A stretch of 64,000 nt of DNA from Nocardioides sp. Arc9.136 (GTDB taxonomy: Bacteria > Actinomycetota > Actinomycetes > Propionibacteriales > Nocardioidaceae): the NCBI RefSeq assembly GCF_030506255.1, contig NZ_CP113431.1, positions 3,731,001 to 3,795,000 of the forward strand, given 5' to 3'. How positions within the stretch are numbered: the first letter of the stretch is position 1; each line of letters opens with the position of its first letter. The translations under genes were made by a program, and so were the position numbers. Below the pieces are notes generated by a model that saw only the letters and a program-made list of their open reading frames with translations, did no database searches and was not told the DNA's origin. This document shows positions 1 to 9,239 of the stretch, one piece after another.

Positions 1-494
1 GCGGGGGTCGGTGGCGCCTCGGCCGCGTCCCCGGCAGGTGCCGGGTCGGCGCTCAGCCGCTGCTCGAGGCACGCGACGAACTGGCCGAGCAGCTTGTCGG
101 AGACGTCCTGCATGACGCCCCGGCCGAACTGCGCGGGCTTGCCGGTGATGGAGAGGTCGGTGACGACCACGACGTCGGTCGAGCCGCTCTCCCCCGACGG
201 CGCCATGGTGAGGGTGACGGTCGCGCCGGCCGTGCCGTTGCCGCGCTTGTCCTTGCCCTTGGCCTCGACGACGAAGCGGTGGGCGTCCTCGTCCTTCTCC
301 AGGAACGTCCCGGACCCGCCGTACACCAGCGCGATCGGACCGAGCTTGACCTTGACCGTGCCGGTGAACGTCGTCTCCTCGACCGAGGTGACGACCGCGC
401 CGGGGAAGCACTCGGCGACCGAGGCGATGTCGTTGAAGTGCGCCCAGGTCTCCTCGACGCCGGTCGGGACGGTGAACTCGTGCCGGAGGTCCAT
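1..494 (-). CDS. coxG: CoxG-like SRPBCC protein, carbon monoxide dehydrogenase subunit G (3' end off window)
   Basis: The protein begins MDLRHEFTVP with the CoxG signature of a SRPBCC/polyketide-cyclase fold (HFNDIASVAECFPGA near residues 19-33; later GKPAQFGRGVMQDV). CoxG is known to help target or assemble CO dehydrogenase-type enzymes at the membrane. About 164 codons are visible; the SRPBCC domain looks complete by about residue 145 and an Ala/Pro-rich linker then runs out of the window, so a C-terminal extension or membrane helix cannot be judged. The ATG overlaps the coxM stop by one base (TGATG), so translation is probably coupled. It is the last visible gene of the coxS-L-M-G unit. 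Confidence 0.85.
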   Translation of the reverse strand, partial: MDLRHEFTVPTGVEETWAHFNDIASVAECFPGAVVTSVEETTFTGTVKVKLGPIALVYGGSGTFLEKDEDAHRFVVEAKGKDKRGNGTAGATVTLTMAPSGESGSTDVVVVTDLSITGKPAQFGRGVMQDVSDKLLGQFVACLEQRLSADPAPAGDAAEAPPTP

Positions 495-1366
495 CAGCCG
501 CCTGCTCCTGCTGCCGTGAGGACGGCCCGCCGGGTGAGGACCGTCGCGAGGTGGCGACGGTAGTCGGCGTCGCCGTTGAGGTCCGAGGGCGGGTTGGTTC
601 CCTCGGCGGCCAGCGCCGCCGCCTCCCGCACGCCGTCGACGGTGGCGGGCCGGCCGACCAGTGCCTGCTCCACCGCGTGCGCCCGCAGCGGCGTGCTGCC
701 CATGTTGGTGAGCCCGACGCGCGCCTCCGCTATGACGCCGCTGTCCCCCGGTCCCTCGACCCGGACCGCCGCGGCGACCGCGACGATCGGCCACTGGTGG
801 GCGACCCGCACGAACTTCTCGTAGTGCGCGCCCCAGCCGGTGTGCTTGGGCAGCCGGACCTCGGTGAGGATCTCGTCCTCGCCGATCGCGGTCTCGAAGA
901 GGTCGACGAAGAACTCCTCGGCCGGCACGGTCCGGGTCCCGCCGGGCCCCTGCACGACGAACTGCGCCCCGAGCGCCAGCGTCGGCGCCCCGAGGTCGCC
1001 GGCCGGGTCGGCGTGGGCCAGCGCGCCGCCGAAGGTCCCGCGGTGCCGGATCTGGGCGTCGGCGAGGTGCTCGACGGCCTTGCTGACCAGGGCGGCGTGC
1101 TCGGCCACGAGCGGGTCGGACCCGACCACCGAGTGGGGGGTCATCGCGCCGACGACGACCACGTCGCCGTCGTCGCGCACACCGCGCAGGGACGGGATCC
1201 GCCCGAGGTCGATGACCATCTCCGGGGCGTTGAGCCGCATCCGGAGCACCGGCAGCAGGCTCTGTCCGCCGGCGAGGATCTTGGCCTCGTCGCCGTGCTG
1301 CGCGAGCGCCGCGAGCGCCTCCTCGACGGTCGTGGGGGCCAGGTAGTCGAACTGCGAGGGGATCAC
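494..1366 (-). CDS. coxM: FAD-binding medium subunit of CO dehydrogenase/xanthine dehydrogenase family
   Basis: 290 aa, the usual length for CoxM-type flavoproteins. The FAD-binding PCMH fold is marked by AGGQS (residues 32-36) and GTFGG (110-114) followed by HADPAGD; the C-terminal half is the CO-dehydrogenase flavoprotein domain. It would carry electrons from the iron-sulfur subunit to quinone or another acceptor. The GTG start is chosen because it overlaps the coxL stop (GTGA) and gives the canonical N terminus [10 protein letters not shown]. Gene order S-L-M is typical of form II clusters; form I is M-S-L. The electron acceptor is unknown. Confidence 0.9.
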   Translation of the reverse strand: MIPSQFDYLAPTTVEEALAALAQHGDEAKILAGGQSLLPVLRMRLNAPEMVIDLGRIPSLRGVRDDGDVVVVGAMTPHSVVGSDPLVAEHAALVSKAVEHLADAQIRHRGTFGGALAHADPAGDLGAPTLALGAQFVVQGPGGTRTVPAEEFFVDLFETAIGEDEILTEVRLPKHTGWGAHYEKFVRVAHQWPIVAVAAAVRVEGPGDSGVIAEARVGLTNMGSTPLRAHAVEQALVGRPATVDGVREAAALAAEGTNPPSDLNGDADYRRHLATVLTRRAVLTAAGAGG

Positions 1367-3860
1367 TGGTGGGCTCCGTCCTGGGCGCCGGCCGTGCGGT
1401 CCACGGTGCCCTCCATGCCGGTCGCTGCGTCGAAGTGCGGGGCCGCCGCACCGGTGGTCGGCTCCGTGCCGGAGCCGGCGTCCTGGATGGCCCGCCAGAC
1501 CCGCTCGGGCGTGCACGGCATCCGGATGTCGTGGATGCCGAGGTGGCGCACCGCGTCGACGACGGCGTTGACGACGGCCGGGGTCGAGGCGATCGTGCCG
1601 GCCTCCCCGACGCCCTTGGTGCCGAGGGTGTTGGTCAGCGACGGGGTCGTCGTGTGGTCGACCTCGAAGCTGATCGTGTCCGCGGCGGTCGGCAGCAGGT
1701 AGTCGACGAACGAGCCGGACACCAGCGTCCCGGAGTCGTCGTACACCGCCTCCTCCCAGAGCGCCTGGGCGATGCCCTGGACCAGCCCCCCGTGCACCTG
1801 CCCGGAGACGATGAGGGGGTTGATGACGTTGCCGATGTCGTCGACGCAGACGTACTTGCGCATCGTCAGCTCGCCGGTCTCGGTGTCGACCTCCATCGCG
1901 CACAGGTGGGTGCCGTGGGGGTAGTTGAAGTTCACCGGGTCGTACGTCGCGTCGGAGTCCAGCGAGGGCTCCATGCCGTCGGGCAGGTCGTGCGCGGCGA
2001 ACACCGCACCGGCGATCTCCTGGATGGCCAGCCCCTGGTCGGTGCCGCGGACGCTGAACCGGCCGCCGCTGAACTCCAGGTCGTCGGCCGACGCCTCGAG
2101 GAGGTGCGCCGCGACGGTCTTGGCCTTCTCGACGACCTTGTCGGTGGCCTTGACCAGCGCCTCGCCGCCGACGACCAGCGAGCGCGAGCCGTAGGTGTCG
2201 AGCCCCTTGGCCGAGACCTGGGTGTCGCCGTGGAGCACCTCGACGTCCTCGAACGGCACGCCGAGCCGGTCGGCGACGATCTGGCTGAACGCCGTCTCGT
2301 GGCCCTGGCCGTGGGCGCTGACGCCGGTGACGACTTCGACCTTGCCGGTGGCGAGCATGCGCACGCTCGCGTGCTCCCAGCCGCCCGCGCCGTAGTCGAG
2401 CTGGCCGAGCACACGGCTCGGGGCCAGCCCGCACATCTCGGTGAAGGTCGAGACGCCGATGCCGAGCTGGACGGGGTCGCCGGACTCGCGGCGGCGGCGC
2501 TGCTCGGCCCGCAGCTCGTCGTACCCGAAGAGCTCCTTGGCGCGCGCGGTCGCCAGCTCGTAGTTGCCGGAGTCGTACTCCAGCCCGGCGACGCTGGTGA
2601 ACGGGAACTCCTCGTGGGTGATCCAGTTCTTCTCGCGGATCTCCAGCGGGTCCACGCCGACCTCGGCGGCCAGCTCGTCCATCAGCCGCTCGATCGCGAA
2701 CGTCGCCTCGGGCCGGCCGGCGCCGCGGTAGGCGTCGGTCCAGGTCTTGTTGGTCAGGACCGTCTGCACCGCGAAGTGGTAGGCCGGGAACTTGTAGATC
2801 GCGTTGAACATGAACGCGCCCAGCACCGGCACGCCGCCGCCGACGAGCGAGACGTACGCCCCGAGGTCGGCGAGCAGCTCGACCTTGAGGCCGGTGACCG
2901 CACCATCCTTGGTCGCCGAGAGGGTGAGCTTCTGCCACTGGTCGCGGCCGTGGTGGCCCGCCATCAGCGACTCGCTGCGGGTCTCGGTGTACTTCACCGG
3001 CTTGCCGGTCCGGCGCGCCAGCGCGACGGTGATCCACTCCTCCGGCGTCGTCTGGAGCTTGCCGCCGAAGCCGCCGCCGACGTCGGGCGCGATGACGCGG
3101 AGCTTGGACTCGGGGATGCCGGTGGTCGCGGCGAGCGCAAAGCGGAGGATGTGCGGGATCTGCGTCGAGGACCAGACGGTCAACTGCTCGCCGGTCGGGT
3201 CGACCACGGTCGAGCGCGGCTCCATGAACGCGGGGATCAGGCGCTGCTGACGGTACTCCCGCTCCAGCACGATCCCGTCGCCGCGGGCCTGTGCGATCGC
3301 CTGCTCGACGTCGCCGCCGGTGCCGGCCTCGGCGGAGTCGAAGACCCAGTACGCCGACTTGTTCGTGCCGAGGTCGGGGTGGGCCAGCACCGTGTCGGCG
3401 GCGGCCTCCTTGAGGTCGAGGGCGGCCGGCAGGTCGTCGTACTCCACGTCGACGAGCTCGGCGGCGTCGCGCGCCTCGGCGGCGCTGCGGGCAACCACCA
3501 CGGCGACGACCTCGCCGGCGAAGGCGACCCGGTCGATGGCGACCGGGAGGTGGGTCGGCGTCTTCTGGTCCGGCGTGATCGGCCAGGCGTTGATCAGCAC
3601 GCCCTGGGTGTCGGCGAGGTCGTGGCCGGTGACCACGTCGACGACGTTCGGGCTCTGCTTGGCCTCGGCGGTGTCGATGCTGGTGATCCGGGCGTGCGCG
3701 AAGGGGCTGCGCACCATCGCCAGGTGCAGCATGCCGGGCAGCTGGATGTTGTCGGTCCAGCGCGTGCGGCCGGTGATCAGCCGCTGGTCCTCCTTGCGGC
3801 GCCGGTCCTTGCCGATCTCCCGCTCCGGCGCGGTGGCCTCCGGACGGGCCTCGGTGGCGG

Positions 3861-3864
<4 letters not shown>
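1363..3864 (-). CDS. coxL: Molybdopterin-binding large subunit, form II CoxL-like molybdenum hydroxylase
   Basis: 833 aa. The Ald_Xan_dh domain (roughly residues 30-145) precedes the molybdopterin-binding domain with the glycine motif VGGGFGGK. The active-site loop reads AYRGAGR (about residues 378-384), the form II signature. Form I CO dehydrogenases have AYxCSFR, whose Cys ligates the Mo-Cu centre; that Cys is absent here. Efficient CO oxidation is therefore not implied and the substrate may be another aldehyde, purine or heterocycle. The ATG overlaps the coxS stop by 4 nt and the gene overlaps coxM by 4 nt, so the three subunits are translationally coupled. The family call is firm, the substrate is not. 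Confidence 0.92.
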
Positions 3865-4331
<467 letters not shown>

Positions 4332-4356
4332 GACTCTCCTCGGGTGTGCGCCGGGT

Positions 4357-4374
4357 GTGACCCGGCTCACGGTA
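4357..4374 (-). promoter_or_regulatory. Candidate coxS promoter -10 box overlapping a CRP/GlxR-type palindrome
   Basis: TGTGA-N6-TCACG on the plus strand (GTGA at 4357-4360, TCAC at 4367-4370) matches the CRP-family half-site layout. On the minus strand TACCGT (4374-4369) is a plausible -10 box whose start point would fall in the palindrome, 25-35 nt before the coxS Shine-Dalgarno. A second GTGA-N6-TCAC lies before the GAF regulator gene (9226-9239). Motif match only. Confidence 0.4.
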
Positions 4375-4396
4375 GGCGCGCCTGGTTGGGTGATCG

Positions 4397-4662
4397 TTGG
4401 TCGAGCCCGCAGCCCTGGCGAGGTGACTGCTGGTCGAGCAGCCGAGCCCTGGCGGAGCGTCGTCGGGACCCGGTGAGGTGCGCAGGGCCTCGGGTGCTCG
4501 CCTCCGGCTGCCAGGCCAATAGGTGGTTGCGGTGGGGGCAGCTATGGAAGAGGTACGGCGGGTGGTCGCGGCGGTCTCCCGGGTGCCGGCGGTGCCCTGC
4601 TGGTCGAGCAGCCAAACCCCGGCGAGGCGTCGTCGAGACCCGGTGAGGTGCACAGGGCCTCG
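4397..4662 (+). repeat. Two complete and one partial direct copies of a palindromic repeat, left of the HNH gene
   Basis: Copies at 4428-4492 and 4598-4662 both begin CTGCTGGTCGAGCAGCC and end CCGGTGAGGTG..CAGGGCCTCG, with about 9 differences in 65 bp and exactly 170 bp between starts. A degraded partial copy (TTGGTCGAGC..GCCCTGGCGAGG) is at about 4397-4427. The 5' arm CTGCTNGTCGAGCAG is self-complementary. The same unit recurs in opposite orientation at 6202-6334, on the other side of the HNH gene. The remaining sequence of this roughly 440-bp gene-free stretch shows nothing else recognisable. Confidence 0.8.
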
Positions 4663-4770
4663 ACCACTCCCATCGACCGGCGAGAAGGTCGCCGAATTGG
4701 TGGTCCACAATGTGGTCTGACCTGGGGAAACAGCACCGGGACTGTCGGTGGTCGGTGCTTGAGTAGACCC

Positions 4771-6033
4771 ATGGCCAAGGACTCTCGACGCAGCGCGCAC
4801 GTGGTGTGTCGCGCCGTCGCGAAGTCCCACGCCCGCCTCGACCGGGCGCACGAGGTCCACCTGTGGTCGATGTCGGACGACGACGTCACCGACACGCTCC
4901 TCGAGGCCGCCCGCCTCCGCGCCCGCGTCGAGGCGCTCGAGCTCCGGCTAGCCGCGGAGGCCGACCGCCGTCACGCCGGCGAGCGGGTTGGCGCCACCGA
5001 CACCACCGCCTGGTGGGCGACCGAGACCCACCAGACCCGGCCCGCTGCCAAGCGCCGCATGCGGCTTGCGGAGTCGCTGGACCGCCACGACCTCACCGCG
5101 GCAGTCCTCGCCGACGGTGATGTGTCGGTCGACCACGCTCGGGTGATCACCGAGTGCCTCGACAAGCTCCCCACCGACCTGGACGACCCGACCATCCCGC
5201 TCCGTGCCGAGCAGCACCTCCTGGCCGAGGCGCGGCACCGTGACCCGAAAGCCCTGCGGGTCCTGGCCAAGCACGTGCTGACCGTCGTGGCGCCCGAGAT
5301 CGGCGAGGCACGCGACGCGAAGGCACTCGAGGCCGAGGAGCGCCTCGCTCGCGAGACTGCGTGGCTGACGATGGGCCCCGACGGCCGCGGGTCGGTGGTC
5401 GGGAAGTTCAAGATCCCCGAACTGCAGGGCGCCATGCTGAAGAAGACGCTCCTCGCCTTCGCCGCACCGAAGCACCAAGCCGCCACCCAGGACCCCGCTG
5501 CTGCCGAGCCCGTGGAGCGCCGGCCGTCTCCGGAGCGGATGGGCGACGCGTTCTGCGAGCTCCTCGAACGCATCCCCACCGCTTCCGTGCCGAAGCTCGG
5601 CGGCCTCAACGCCTCAGTCGTCGTCACGATGGACATCGCCTCGTTGATGGGTGGCCTCGCACCGGGTGTCCTCGACGACGGCAGCACCATCTCCGCAGCC
5701 ACCGCACGCAGGCTCGCCTGCGAAGCGGGCCTGATCCCCGCCGTCCTCGGCAGCAGGTCCGAGCTGCTCGACCTCGGCCGCACCAGCCGCCTCTTCACCG
5801 GAGCCCAACGCCGAGCGCTCAACCTCACCCAGCCGACCTGCACCGCAGAAGGCTGCGACTGGCCCGCCCACCTCTGCCACGCCCACCACGACCAACCCTG
5901 GTCCGCAGGCGGAGCCACCGACCTGGCCAACGCCCGGAACCTCTGCCCCAGGCACCACGCCCGGATCCACGACCCGGCGTACGAGACCAAGCACCTGCCC
6001 GGAGGGAAGGTCGCGTTCCACCACCGGACATAG
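4771..6033 (+). CDS. DUF222 domain HNH endonuclease (13E12 repeat family type)
   Basis: 420 aa. The N-terminal DUF222 region (about residues 10-330) opens with a helical stretch rich in Arg, Leu and Glu. The C-terminal zinc-supported HNH nuclease has C357-x4-C362, C369-H-A-H-H, then GGATDLANARNLC with C392, H395-H396 and H400. The ATG at 4771 is chosen because family homology appears to begin close to it; an internal ATG at 4870 is possible. Such genes are multicopy in actinobacteria and their role is not established. This one is bracketed by inverted repeat copies and has no co-oriented operon partner within 380 bp. Confidence 0.88.
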   Translation: MAKDSRRSAHVVCRAVAKSHARLDRAHEVHLWSMSDDDVTDTLLEAARLRARVEALELRLAAEADRRHAGERVGATDTTAWWATETHQTRPAAKRRMRLAESLDRHDLTAAVLADGDVSVDHARVITECLDKLPTDLDDPTIPLRAEQHLLAEARHRDPKALRVLAKHVLTVVAPEIGEARDAKALEAEERLARETAWLTMGPDGRGSVVGKFKIPELQGAMLKKTLLAFAAPKHQAATQDPAAAEPVERRPSPERMGDAFCELLERIPTASVPKLGGLNASVVVTMDIASLMGGLAPGVLDDGSTISAATARRLACEAGLIPAVLGSRSELLDLGRTSRLFTGAQRRALNLTQPTCTAEGCDWPAHLCHAHHDQPWSAGGATDLANARNLCPRHHARIHDPAYETKHLPGGKVAFHHRT

Positions 6034-6201
6034 GCCGACCCAACGAACACGCCTTGTCCACCGCAACCACAGCGGTCGACCCCCGCCGGCCGTGGGCCGA
6101 GAAGCAAGCGCGCCCAGGACCTCGACCACAGCGGCGCGCAACCACACGACTCGAAAAAGGGACCTGCCCTGGCACCACCCGGCGGCCCGACGACCACCCC
6201 G

Positions 6202-6369
6202 GGGCCCTGTCCACCTCACCGGGCCTCGACGACGCTCGCCAGCGCTCGCTGCTCGACCAGCGGGCGCACCCCGGGGCCCTGCGCACCTCACCGGGTCTCG
6301 ACGACGCTCGCTCGCGCTCGCTGCTCGACCAGCAGGGTCACGTCTCGACGACGGTCGCTCCCGACCAGC
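6202..6369 (-). repeat. Two complete and one partial inverted copies of the palindromic repeat, right of the HNH gene
   Basis: Copies at 6202-6261 and 6272-6334 read GGGCCCTG..CACCTCACCGGG..CTCGACGACGCTCG and end CTCGCTGCTCGACCAGC. They are the reverse complement of the units at 4428-4662 and are 70 bp apart start to start. A third decayed unit (GTCTCGACGACGGTCGCTC) spans 6340-6369. These copies have a longer alternating CTCG/CGAG core than the left ones, able to form a hairpin. The stretch 6034-6416 contains no other gene. Confidence 0.8.
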
Positions 6370-6416
6370 GGCGGGATGCGTCGCCTTCCGAGCAGGGCGG
6401 CTGCGAGGGTGGGCCG

Positions 6417-6935
6417 GTGCCGACGAACCACGACGACCGGGCCGAGATCTATGAGCTGGTCTGCGCCTACTGCCGGGCGGTCGACCGCCTTGACCTCGAC
6501 GGCGTCCGAGCGGTGTACGCCGAGGACGGGGTCGACCACCACACCGGGTTCAGCGGCTCTGCCGACGAGTACGTCGCGTGGCTGGGCCGGATGCTGCCGG
6601 CCCTCGACGGGACGATGCACATCGTCGGCAACCAGCTGGTGGAGGTGTTCGGCGACGAGGCCGTCGCCGAGACGTACGGGCAGGCCGTGCACTGGGGGCG
6701 GCCGGCCGAGAGCTCGGCGGTGAACTTCACCAGCGGCTTCCGCTACGTCGACCACCTCGTCCGCCGAGAGGGCGCTTGGCGGATCCGCGAGCGGTGGGCG
6801 GTGCGGGAGTGGACGCGCTCGGACGCCGGCCGGTTCCTGCCGAGGTCCGCACCCGGCCCCACCGCCGCACGCGACCGCAGCGACCCCGTCCACGTCCTCC
6901 TCGACCGGCTCCGCGGGTCGAGCGCCGGGGGCTAG
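6417..6935 (+). CDS. SnoaL-like / NTF2-fold family protein
   Basis: 172 aa. Residues 5-130 read as a SnoaL_4-type alpha+beta barrel: DRAEIYELVCAYCRAVDRLDLD, then VYAEDGVDHHTGF, the HIVGNQLVEVFGDEAVAETYG strand pair and a final RIRERWAVREW. Members include dehydratases, isomerases and ring-hydroxylase small subunits, so the reaction is not predictable. The GTG start follows GAGGGTGG at a normal distance; longer in-frame extension upstream runs through the repeat region and is unlikely. The 3' end overlaps the convergent esterase gene by 4 bp. Confidence 0.75.
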   Translation: MPTNHDDRAEIYELVCAYCRAVDRLDLDGVRAVYAEDGVDHHTGFSGSADEYVAWLGRMLPALDGTMHIVGNQLVEVFGDEAVAETYGQAVHWGRPAESSAVNFTSGFRYVDHLVRREGAWRIRERWAVREWTRSDAGRFLPRSAPGPTAARDRSDPVHVLLDRLRGSSAGG

Positions 6936-7936
6936 CCGACGGCGGCGTGGAGCGCAGCCCTGGCGGAGGCGCGGAAGCGGGCGGTGCCCGGGGTGGAGTC
7001 GCCGTGGTCGACGTCCGCGGCGTGGTACATCCCGGGCTCGACGTGCAGCTCGCAGTCGACGCCGGCGGCACGGAGGCGGGCGGCGTACTCCAGGTCCTCG
7101 TCGTGGAACAGGTCCAGGTCGCCGACGCCGATCCAGGCCGGCGGCAGGCCGGAGAGGTCGGCGCGGCGCGCGGGCACGGCGTACGGCGCCAGGTCGGTGG
7201 CGTCCTCGGTCGGGGCGTGCCCGAGGTAGGCGGTCCAGGCGTAGGCGTTCGAGGCGGGCGTCCACATGAACCGCCCCCGCCCGCCGTGGTCGGACCGCAG
7301 CGCCGTGCGGTCGTCGAGCATCGGGTAGACCAGCAGCTGGAAGGCCACGGCCAGCCCCTCGTCGGTCGCCCGCTGGGCCAGCGACGCGGCCAGCAGGCCA
7401 CCGGCGCTCGCGCCGCCGACGGCGACGCGGGCGGGGTCGACGCCGAGGTCGTCGGCCTGCTCGTGGAGCCACGCGAGCGCGGCGGCGCAGTCGTCGAGCG
7501 CGGCCGGGTACGGGTGCTCGGGCGCGAGCCGGTAGTCGACGCTCGCGACGACCAGCCCCAGGTCGCGGGCGAGCTCGCTGCACAACCGGTCGTCCTGGGC
7601 GGCCGCACCGATGACGGTCCCGCCGCCGTGGACCCACAGCAGCGCCCCGCCCGGCGTCGTCCGCTCCGCGACCGGCGTGTGGACCCGCACCGTGGCACCG
7701 CCCGGCACGTCGTGCACGGCCACCTCCACCCCCGCGACCGGCTCGGTCGCCCGGCCGTAGACCCGGCGCGCGACCTGCACCAGCGCGGCAGAGTTGATCG
7801 CGATCGGCGCCCACAGCAGCGGCGTGCGCATCGCCCGCGGTACCTCCCGCACGGCCCGGGCCCGCGCGGCCAGCGCGCCCACCGCGGTGGCGGCGAGCGT
7901 GATCGGGGCGAGGGCGAGCAGGCGGGGTCTGGTCAC
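6932..7936 (-). CDS. Alpha/beta hydrolase, hormone-sensitive-lipase type esterase
   Basis: 334 aa with an N-terminal hydrophobic segment (about residues 7-26) that may act as signal or membrane anchor. Catalytic features of the HSL family are clear: oxyanion HGGG (103-106), nucleophile elbow GASAG (Ser177), acid near D275 (GDLDLFHDED) and His305 in PGMYHA. It should hydrolyse short acyl esters; the natural substrate is unknown. GTG start, MTRPRLL. It lies between the HNH module and the GAF regulator and does not overlap the neighbouring gene on the same strand (45 bp gap). Confidence 0.88.
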   Translation of the reverse strand: MTRPRLLALAPITLAATAVGALAARARAVREVPRAMRTPLLWAPIAINSAALVQVARRVYGRATEPVAGVEVAVHDVPGGATVRVHTPVAERTTPGGALLWVHGGGTVIGAAAQDDRLCSELARDLGLVVASVDYRLAPEHPYPAALDDCAAALAWLHEQADDLGVDPARVAVGGASAGGLLAASLAQRATDEGLAVAFQLLVYPMLDDRTALRSDHGGRGRFMWTPASNAYAWTAYLGHAPTEDATDLAPYAVPARRADLSGLPPAWIGVGDLDLFHDEDLEYAARLRAAGVDCELHVEPGMYHAADVDHGDSTPGTARFRASARAALHAAVG

Positions 7937-7981
7937 CCCACCGACGCTAGCGGTGCGGGGCCGCGACCCGCGGGCGGGACC

Positions 7982-9202
7982 TCAGCGGCGCGCGACGGCG
8001 AGCCGGCCCTTGAGCAGCGGCACGGCCGGGTGCGGGGTGCCGGCGAGGTGGGCGAGGCAGGTCTCCAGCACCTCCGCGTCGTACGGCGCGAGCTCGCTGT
8101 ACCGCACGACCGCATCGGGCTGCGGGTCGGCGAGCAGCGCCTCGCGCAGGGCGACGGCGACGTAGTCGGCGAGCTCGTGGAGTGCGGGGCTGTTCGTGCC
8201 GGGCAGGAGGTCACCGCCGTAGGCGTCGACCGCGGCGGCCACCTCGCCGCGACGCAGCAGCGACAGCACGTGCTCGACGTCGGTGGCGACCGGCATCAGC
8301 AGCCGGTAGGGCCGCGAGGACAGCTGCCCGCCGAGGGCCGCGCGCAGGTGGGAGACCTCGGCCTTGAGCGTGGAGAACGTGACCGCCTGGTCGCCGTAGA
8401 CCAGCGCGTGCAGCTGCTCGAGCGAGAGCCCCTCGGGGTGCACGGCGAGCAGGGCGAGCACCTCGGTCTGCCGTCGGTTGAGCAGCAGCCGCTGCCCGTC
8501 GAGGCGGGTCTCGGCGGTGCCGAGCAGGGTCATCACCAGGCCGGGGTCGCGGGTCTCCTCGACACCGCCGTGGGTCCGCGACCGCGGCATCGCGGACTCG
8601 ATGAGCCGCGCCATCACCCGCGCGGTGGCCAGGCCGATCGGGTGGGTGCGCTCCCAGGTGGTCGACAGGTCGATGACACCGAGCTGGGCACCGGTCACCG
8701 GGTCGTGCACGGGCGCCGCCCAGCAGACCCAGTTGTGCACGATCGGGGCGTAGTGCTCGGCGCTGAAGACCATCGACGGCGTGCCGAGCCGGTTCGCCAG
8801 GTCCAGGGCGTTGGTGCCCACGGAGCGGTCGTCCCAGCGGCCGCCGGGCACGAAGTTCACGGTCTCGGCCTTGCGGCGCATCACCCGCCCGCCGTACGTC
8901 CACAGGATGCGGGTGTCGGGGTCGGTGACCGCCACGACCAGGTCGCCGTCCTCGGCGGTGCGCCGCAGCTCTGCCTCGACCCGCTCGACGGCGACCTGCA
9001 GCGGTGAGTCACGCCAGCGTCCGGCGGTCTCCCCCTCGTCGGCCAGCGGCGCCTCGGTCACGTCGGTGCCGACCGCTGCCGAGCGCGACCAGCTTCTCAG
9101 GATCTCCGGGCGCACGGCGCCCGCGGCATCGCCGTGCTCGACGAACGACGTCCACGCGCGCACCGCGTCCCGCCGCCGGTCCTCGAGGTCCCCGACCGTC
9201 AT
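7982..9202 (-). CDS. GAF-domain transcriptional regulator with C-terminal winged-helix domain
   Basis: 406 aa. The N-terminal PEILRSWSRS segment and the GAF domain (about residues 60-215) resemble the sensory half of AcoR-type activators. The sigma-54 AAA+ domain is missing; instead residues 225-300 look like a transcriptional-regulatory winged helix (RQTEVLALLAVHPEGLSLEQLHALVYGD..VTFSTLKAEVSHLRAALG). This layout is common in actinobacterial regulators beside dehydrogenase genes. A -10 box TACGGT (9214-9209) sits 6 nt before the ATG, suggesting a leaderless mRNA. It ends 45 bp before the esterase and lies just downstream of the coxD-E-xdhC-hydrolase operon, so it may control the cox genes (inference). 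Confidence 0.85.
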   Translation of the reverse strand: MTVGDLEDRRRDAVRAWTSFVEHGDAAGAVRPEILRSWSRSAAVGTDVTEAPLADEGETAGRWRDSPLQVAVERVEAELRRTAEDGDLVVAVTDPDTRILWTYGGRVMRRKAETVNFVPGGRWDDRSVGTNALDLANRLGTPSMVFSAEHYAPIVHNWVCWAAPVHDPVTGAQLGVIDLSTTWERTHPIGLATARVMARLIESAMPRSRTHGGVEETRDPGLVMTLLGTAETRLDGQRLLLNRRQTEVLALLAVHPEGLSLEQLHALVYGDQAVTFSTLKAEVSHLRAALGGQLSSRPYRLLMPVATDVEHVLSLLRRGEVAAAVDAYGGDLLPGTNSPALHELADYVAVALREALLADPQPDAVVRYSELAPYDAEVLETCLAHLAGTPHPAVPLLKGRLAVARR

Positions 9203-9208
9203 GGGCGG

Positions 9209-9239
9209 ACCGTAGCACCGGGGACGTGACCTGGGTCAC
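9209..9239 (-). promoter_or_regulatory. Promoter of the GAF regulator with CRP/GlxR-like palindrome
   Basis: TACGGT (-10) at 9214-9209 on the minus strand is followed by 6 nt and the ATG. GTGACC-TG-GGTCAC (9226-9239) is a perfect 6-bp inverted repeat in the -35 region and matches GTGA-N6-TCAC. It differs from the element before coxS at one arm position. It also covers the stop codon of the upstream hydrolase gene. Confidence 0.4.

Larger units (their letters stand above)
4397..6369. mobile_element. Putative repeat-bracketed HNH endonuclease module
   Basis: A DUF222/HNH gene is enclosed by repeat copies in head-out arrangement: two direct copies on the left (4428-4662) and two inverted copies on the right (6202-6334), plus degraded outer fragments at about 4397 and 6340-6369. 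It separates the two blocks of the cox cluster. No transposase, target-site duplication or integrase can be seen, so mobility is inferred only from the symmetry and from the repeat-rich setting typical of 13E12-type genes. Confidence 0.35.

Noticed and set aside
494..3037. An 847-codon open frame on the minus strand
   Set aside because: Only its 3' third is coxM. The rest is an Arg/Ala/Pro-rich out-of-frame reading of coxL, a normal effect of high GC at third positions.
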